NCBI RefSeq assembly: GCF_003226535.1 | Contig: NZ_QKOB01000011.1 | Coordinates: forward strand, 1 to 64,000 | Direction: 5' to 3' | Source of the DNA: Meiothermus sp. Pnk-1 | Lineage (GTDB): Bacteria; Deinococcota; Deinococci; Deinococcales; Thermaceae | DNA length: 64,000 nucleotides | Shown: in pieces, positions 61,162 to 64,000 of the stretch | Layout of the letters: each line of letters begins with the position of its first letter | Numbering within the stretch: the stretch's first letter is position 1 | Translations under genes and position numbers: made by a program | Notes under the pieces: generated by a model | What the model saw: the letters and a program-made list of their open reading frames with translations, nothing else | Database searches by the model: none | What the model was told of the DNA's origin: nothing

Positions 61162-61610
61162 GTTGCTCCTTTGCGGATGGCCTGCTTGAACTCGGCGTAC
61201 TCCCGGTAATAGTCGGCCTCGCTGTAGGGGGCCGAGGCCAGCACCAGGCACACTGCCCCCGAGGAGAAATCCTCGAGTTCGCGCCAGATCATGGGGGGTA
61301 CGTACAGGCCGTAGTAGCTGCGGTTCAGCACGAAGCGCTGGCGGGTGGTGCCGGAGTCCAGCACCACCGAGAAGCTCCCCGAGGCTGCGATGATGAACTG
61401 CTCGGTGGTCTTGAGGGCGTGCCCTCCGCGCGACTCGCCGCCCGGCACGTCGTAAAGGTAGAAGACCCGCTGAATGTCAAAGGGGATGTGGCGGCGCCCC
61501 TCGATAAAGGTGAGGTTGCCCCTGGGGTCGGGGATCTTGGGCAGTTCGATCAGCCGGATATCTTCCAGGCGGGCGGGTTTGGGAGCATCCATGGTTTCAC
61601 TCATAGCCAC
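61158..61610 (-). CDS. WxcM-like sugar 3,4-ketoisomerase (FdtA/QdtA type)
   Basis: The 150-residue cupin reads as a sugar-nucleotide 3,4-ketoisomerase: [56 protein letters not shown] and [16 protein letters not shown] are all family landmarks. These enzymes move the keto group of dTDP-4-keto-6-deoxyglucose from C4 to C3. The usual active-site H-A-H reads His64-Ala-Leu66 here, so one His is lost. The DegT aminotransferase follows directly. The start at 61610 lies inside the end of the GT4 gene (14-bp overlap). Confidence 0.9.
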   Translation of the reverse strand: MAMSETMDAPKPARLEDIRLIELPKIPDPRGNLTFIEGRRHIPFDIQRVFYLYDVPGGESRGGHALKTTEQFIIAASGSFSVVLDSGTTRQRFVLNRSYYGLYVPPMIWRELEDFSSGAVCLVLASAPYSEADYYREYAEFKQAIRKGAT

Positions 61611-62766
61611 CTCTTTGGCGGTTCCACCCGCTTCTTTCCAGGATCAGCTCCTCGACGCGGTGGATGTTCTGGGCGTCGTTGAAGCGTTGGCGGGCGTAAC
61701 CGAGGGCTCCTTCGCTCATCCGGCGGAGCAGACCGGGGTCGCGCAGCAACTTGGCCAAGGCTTCGGCCAGGGCCTCCGGATCGCGCTCGGGTACCAAGAA
61801 GCCCGCCTCCGGCGGGGTGAACTCGGCCATCCGCCCGATGTCGCTGACCACCACCGGCAGCCCGCAGGCCATGGCGTGCCAGGTAGCCGAGGAGAGCTGC
61901 TGGGTCCAGATCTTGCCGCTGATGCTGGGCATCACGAAGATATCGGCCCCCCGCAAGTAATCGGCCAGATCGGCGTGCTTGACGGTGCCGTGGAAGAAGA
62001 TGTCCTCGCCGTAGCCGGTCGCTTGGGCTTGGGCCTCTAGCTTGACCCGTTCGGGGCCGTCGCCCACCAGGGCTAGGATGGCCTCGAGCCCCTGGTCACG
62101 CAGCTTCTTGTAGGCTTCGATCAGGATGTGCGCCCCCTTCAGGGGGACCATCCGGCCCACGTTGAGGATCACCGGCCAGGGCTTGGGGTAGGTGACCCGG
62201 GGCCCCTCCGGTCTGAACTCCCGCTGGTCCACCCCCCACGAGCCATAGAGGTGATGCACCAGCTTCTCCTTGGGAGCGCCGTACTTCTCCAGGTTGGCCT
62301 TGGCTCCCCCTTCTAGGTAAAAGATGATCGCCGCCCGGCGGAACCAAAGAGGAAGCACCACGCGAAAAGGCCAGACCAGGAAAAAGGGGTACTTCTTCTC
62401 CAGCGGGATGGCCTCGAGGCTAGCCGTGACCAGTTTGGTCCGGGGGTTCAGGAGGAGGTACAAGAACACCGCGCAGAGGTAGGGGAACATCAGCGCGCTG
62501 AAGGGTTCGGGACCCTGGACGATATCGGGCTTGAGGCGGCATAGCTCTACAAACAGCGAGAGCGGGGAGCCGAAGCGGCGCGAGCGGGGGCCGAAATCCT
62601 CCGGGCGCAGGTCGTTCCAAGGGGCGCGGTTGTAGAGGTGGTGAACCTCGAGCCGCTGAAAGTGCTCGAGGGGTTGCTCGAGGTCGCGCCGCACCTCGCT
62701 CGAGACCATCACGTAGCGGGGTTTACGGGGCTGGGATAGGGGGTTGGCGGGGCTCATGGTCAACAT
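61597..62766 (-). CDS. Glycosyltransferase family 4
   Basis: The 389-residue GT-B enzyme has PVILNVGRMVPLKGAHILIEA at the start of the C-domain and PSISGKIWTQQLSSATWHAMACGLPVV as a donor loop. A central hydrophobic stretch (LFPYLCAVFLYLLLN, FFLVWPFRVVLPLWF) would lie at the membrane. GAGGAGG supports the ATG at 62766; a second ATG follows three codons later. The acceptor is unknown. Confidence 0.9.
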   Translation of the reverse strand: MLTMSPANPLSQPRKPRYVMVSSEVRRDLEQPLEHFQRLEVHHLYNRAPWNDLRPEDFGPRSRRFGSPLSLFVELCRLKPDIVQGPEPFSALMFPYLCAVFLYLLLNPRTKLVTASLEAIPLEKKYPFFLVWPFRVVLPLWFRRAAIIFYLEGGAKANLEKYGAPKEKLVHHLYGSWGVDQREFRPEGPRVTYPKPWPVILNVGRMVPLKGAHILIEAYKKLRDQGLEAILALVGDGPERVKLEAQAQATGYGEDIFFHGTVKHADLADYLRGADIFVMPSISGKIWTQQLSSATWHAMACGLPVVVSDIGRMAEFTPPEAGFLVPERDPEALAEALAKLLRDPGLLRRMSEGALGYARQRFNDAQNIHRVEELILERSGWNRQRGGYE

Positions 62767-62780
62767 GGGGGTCCTCCTCG

Positions 62781-63779
62781 CTACCAGCGCGTGCGCCGCT
62801 GGGGGGTTTGCAGATCCCACAAAGCCCCCAGCACCGCGATCTGATCCAGGAGGGCGAAGTAGGGCACGGCCAGATAGGTCTTCAGGTCGAACGCCCCTCC
62901 CGCCTTCGCCGCATAGATCAGGTCGCGGTAGCGCGAGGCCAGGGCTAGCAGGAAAGGGGCGCACAAAAGCGCGGTAAAGCCGTTCAGATTGAACATCAGG
63001 CCCAGCGGCCCCAGGAGGGAAAGCGCCGCCAGGGCTGCGCTTTTGAACAGGGCAGGACGGTTTTTCCGGGGGTCGTGCACCGCCAGGTTTTTGATCCAGC
63101 GCCGCTGGCGGCTCAGGTAGCTGGCGGGGGTGTCCGGGTATTCGCTTTCCACCCGGCTCTCCTTGACATAGGCGATCTTGATCCCGGCCTCGCGCAGCTT
63201 CTTGGCCAGGTGGTAATCGGTGCCGGTGGCCACGTCCTCGGATAAGTCCCCGGCCTGGCGCAAGGCCTCGCGGGTGAGGGCGGCGTTGCGGCCCAGCAAG
63301 CCATCGGCCTCGGGTCCCATCTGGTCGAAGTAGCGGAGGTCGCGGGCGCCTTGGTACTCCGCCAGCGCGCTTCCGGCCTGCCGGGGGAGGGGCCTCGAGC
63401 CCCCGGTAGCGGCCTGGTAACGGCCCTCGGCCAGGGGCTTTAGCAGGGCCTCGAGGCTAGGCCGGTCGTAGAGGCAGTCCGCGTCGGTGAGGAAGATCAG
63501 GTCGTGGCGGGCGTGCTTCAGGGCCTCGCGCAAGGCCCGTTGCTTGCCCATGCCCGGCTTTTGCTCGAGCACCGCCACGTCCTCGTCCGCCAGCGCCAAG
63601 GCCCGCTGGTAGGTTCCGTCCTCCCCCCCCGCGCACAGCACGAGCTGCGCCCCCGGCCAGCGCAAGGCCCGGAAAGAGCGTATATGGGCCTCGAGGTTTT
63701 CCCCTTCGTTCCAGGCCGCTACCAACGCCGTGAAGGGGGGGAGGGTGGGGGTTTGGGGGGCGATCGTTGCGGTTTGCAT
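62781..63779 (-). CDS. Membrane-associated glycosyltransferase family 2
   Basis: The 332-residue protein has the GT-A start TALVAAWNEGENLEAHI, the metal motif FLTDADCLYD, TGTDYHLAKKL for acceptor binding, and RQRRWIKN (Q/R-x-x-R-W) typical of processive or membrane GT2 enzymes. Two hydrophobic segments at the C-terminus anchor it (about 230-260 and 295-315). GAGAGG before the ATG at 63779 decides the start, although an ATG 4 codons upstream overlaps the preceding stop. It lies in the same operon as the following sugar genes. Confidence 0.88.
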   Translation of the reverse strand: MQTATIAPQTPTLPPFTALVAAWNEGENLEAHIRSFRALRWPGAQLVLCAGGEDGTYQRALALADEDVAVLEQKPGMGKQRALREALKHARHDLIFLTDADCLYDRPSLEALLKPLAEGRYQAATGGSRPLPRQAGSALAEYQGARDLRYFDQMGPEADGLLGRNAALTREALRQAGDLSEDVATGTDYHLAKKLREAGIKIAYVKESRVESEYPDTPASYLSRQRRWIKNLAVHDPRKNRPALFKSAALAALSLLGPLGLMFNLNGFTALLCAPFLLALASRYRDLIYAAKAGGAFDLKTYLAVPYFALLDQIAVLGALWDLQTPQRRTRW

Positions 63780-63787
63780 GGCGCCTC

Positions 63788-64000
63788 TCATCGCACGTCC
63801 AGCCGCGGGTCCACCACCCGCGCCCAGGGCTCGCCCTTGCGCCAGGCGTAGAGCACCTCGCTGCGGGTTTGGACGACGAGGGCTTGGTGGTTCTCGCACA
63901 GCCACGCCGGGGTGTTGCCCACCCAAACCTCGGCTTCGGTCAGGCCCACCTGGGGGGCGGGCAGGGCGGCGGGTTTGGGCAGCAATTCGCTGAGCAGGCG
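63788..64000 (-). CDS. C-terminal 70 residues of a gene cut by the window edge
   Basis: The frame enters from the right edge and stops at 63788, just before the GT2 start region. Visible residues include LTEAEVWVGNTPAWLCENHQ and VVDPRLDVR. A WVGNTPAWLCENHQ stretch with one Cys does not let me name the family. The 3' end overlaps an alternative start of the next gene (ATGA), so it belongs to the same operon. Confidence 0.65.
   Translation of the reverse strand, partial: RLLSELLPKPAALPAPQVGLTEAEVWVGNTPAWLCENHQALVVQTRSEVLYAWRKGEPWARVVDPRLDVR

Noticed and set aside
1-64000. Search for tRNA, rRNA, CRISPR arrays, RNase P RNA, tmRNA and SRP RNA
   Set aside because: No cloverleaf with a T-arm GTTCRA and acceptor stem, no regular repeat-spacer pattern and no conserved RNase P or tmRNA motifs were found by eye.
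1-64000. Further RDRM operators
   Set aside because: All other TTATG or CATAA occurrences lack the matching half-site at 7-bp spacing; only 30371-30387 qualifies.

Overview
The window looks like a chromosome segment from the Deinococcus-Thermus phylum, most likely a Meiothermus-like member of the Thermaceae. This is an inference. The DNA is GC-rich, Leu-Glu pairs are almost always written CTC-GAG, many start codons sit only 6-9 nt after a TAnnnT box (leaderless mRNAs), and the genes include an IrrE metalloprotease and a DdrO repressor that read as close relatives of the Deinococcus proteins. I see no rRNA, tRNA, CRISPR array, prophage or complete insertion sequence. A cut gene of unknown identity touches each edge.

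Positions 1-31,000 are mostly housekeeping. In order: an ABC export pair (684-2594), a YkgJ cysteine-cluster protein, ribokinase, GMP reductase, a Uma2 nuclease, alaS-ruvX-mltG, a HicB-like protein, a PhoD phosphatase, a universal stress protein, an rRNA 2'-O-methyltransferase, a ROK glucokinase, a glutaredoxin, and a large regulator with an OmpR/BTAD-type N-terminus and a P-loop domain (15191-17029). Next come a four-gene membrane cluster (small protein, YdcF, DUF1616, CPBP protease), a peptide ABC transporter without ATPases, a SCO1 protein, MazG and a NudL-type Nudix hydrolase. The stretch 26752-30387 is the most interesting regulatory piece. It reads ddrO, a GyrI-like effector-binding protein, irrE, a Nudix hydrolase, an SDR reductase and folE, all on the minus strand. 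A near-perfect radiation/desiccation response motif (17-bp palindrome) overlaps the ddrO -35 box, and the Leu106-Arg107 cleavage site known from Deinococcus DdrO is conserved.

Positions 32,200-64,000 form one large cell-surface glycan locus of about 31 kb. Plus-strand units carry a TPR protein, an O-antigen ligase/polymerase, glycosyltransferases and a GDP-heptose pathway (HddA, GmhA and an HddC-GmhB fusion), ending in a secreted protein of unknown function. Minus-strand units carry family 2 and family 4 glycosyltransferases, a flippase fused to a glycosyltransferase, a second large secreted/anchored protein, a GT-C-like membrane protein, a CDP-sugar branch (RfbF, an SDR and two C-methyltransferases), a 3-amino-sugar branch (FdtA/QdtA-like ketoisomerase and a DegT/DnrJ aminotransferase), and a TolC-like outer-membrane protein with a strong terminator behind it. 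Together they suggest an S-layer or outer-envelope glycan with heptose, an amino-dideoxy sugar and perhaps a branched sugar, made in the cytoplasm, flipped across the inner membrane and polymerised or transferred outside it.

Several gaps are rich in inverted repeats: 12613-12691, 17100-17161, 23854-24280 and 41762-41857. The last is a 42-bp tandem repeat whose hairpin stem shows compensatory changes.
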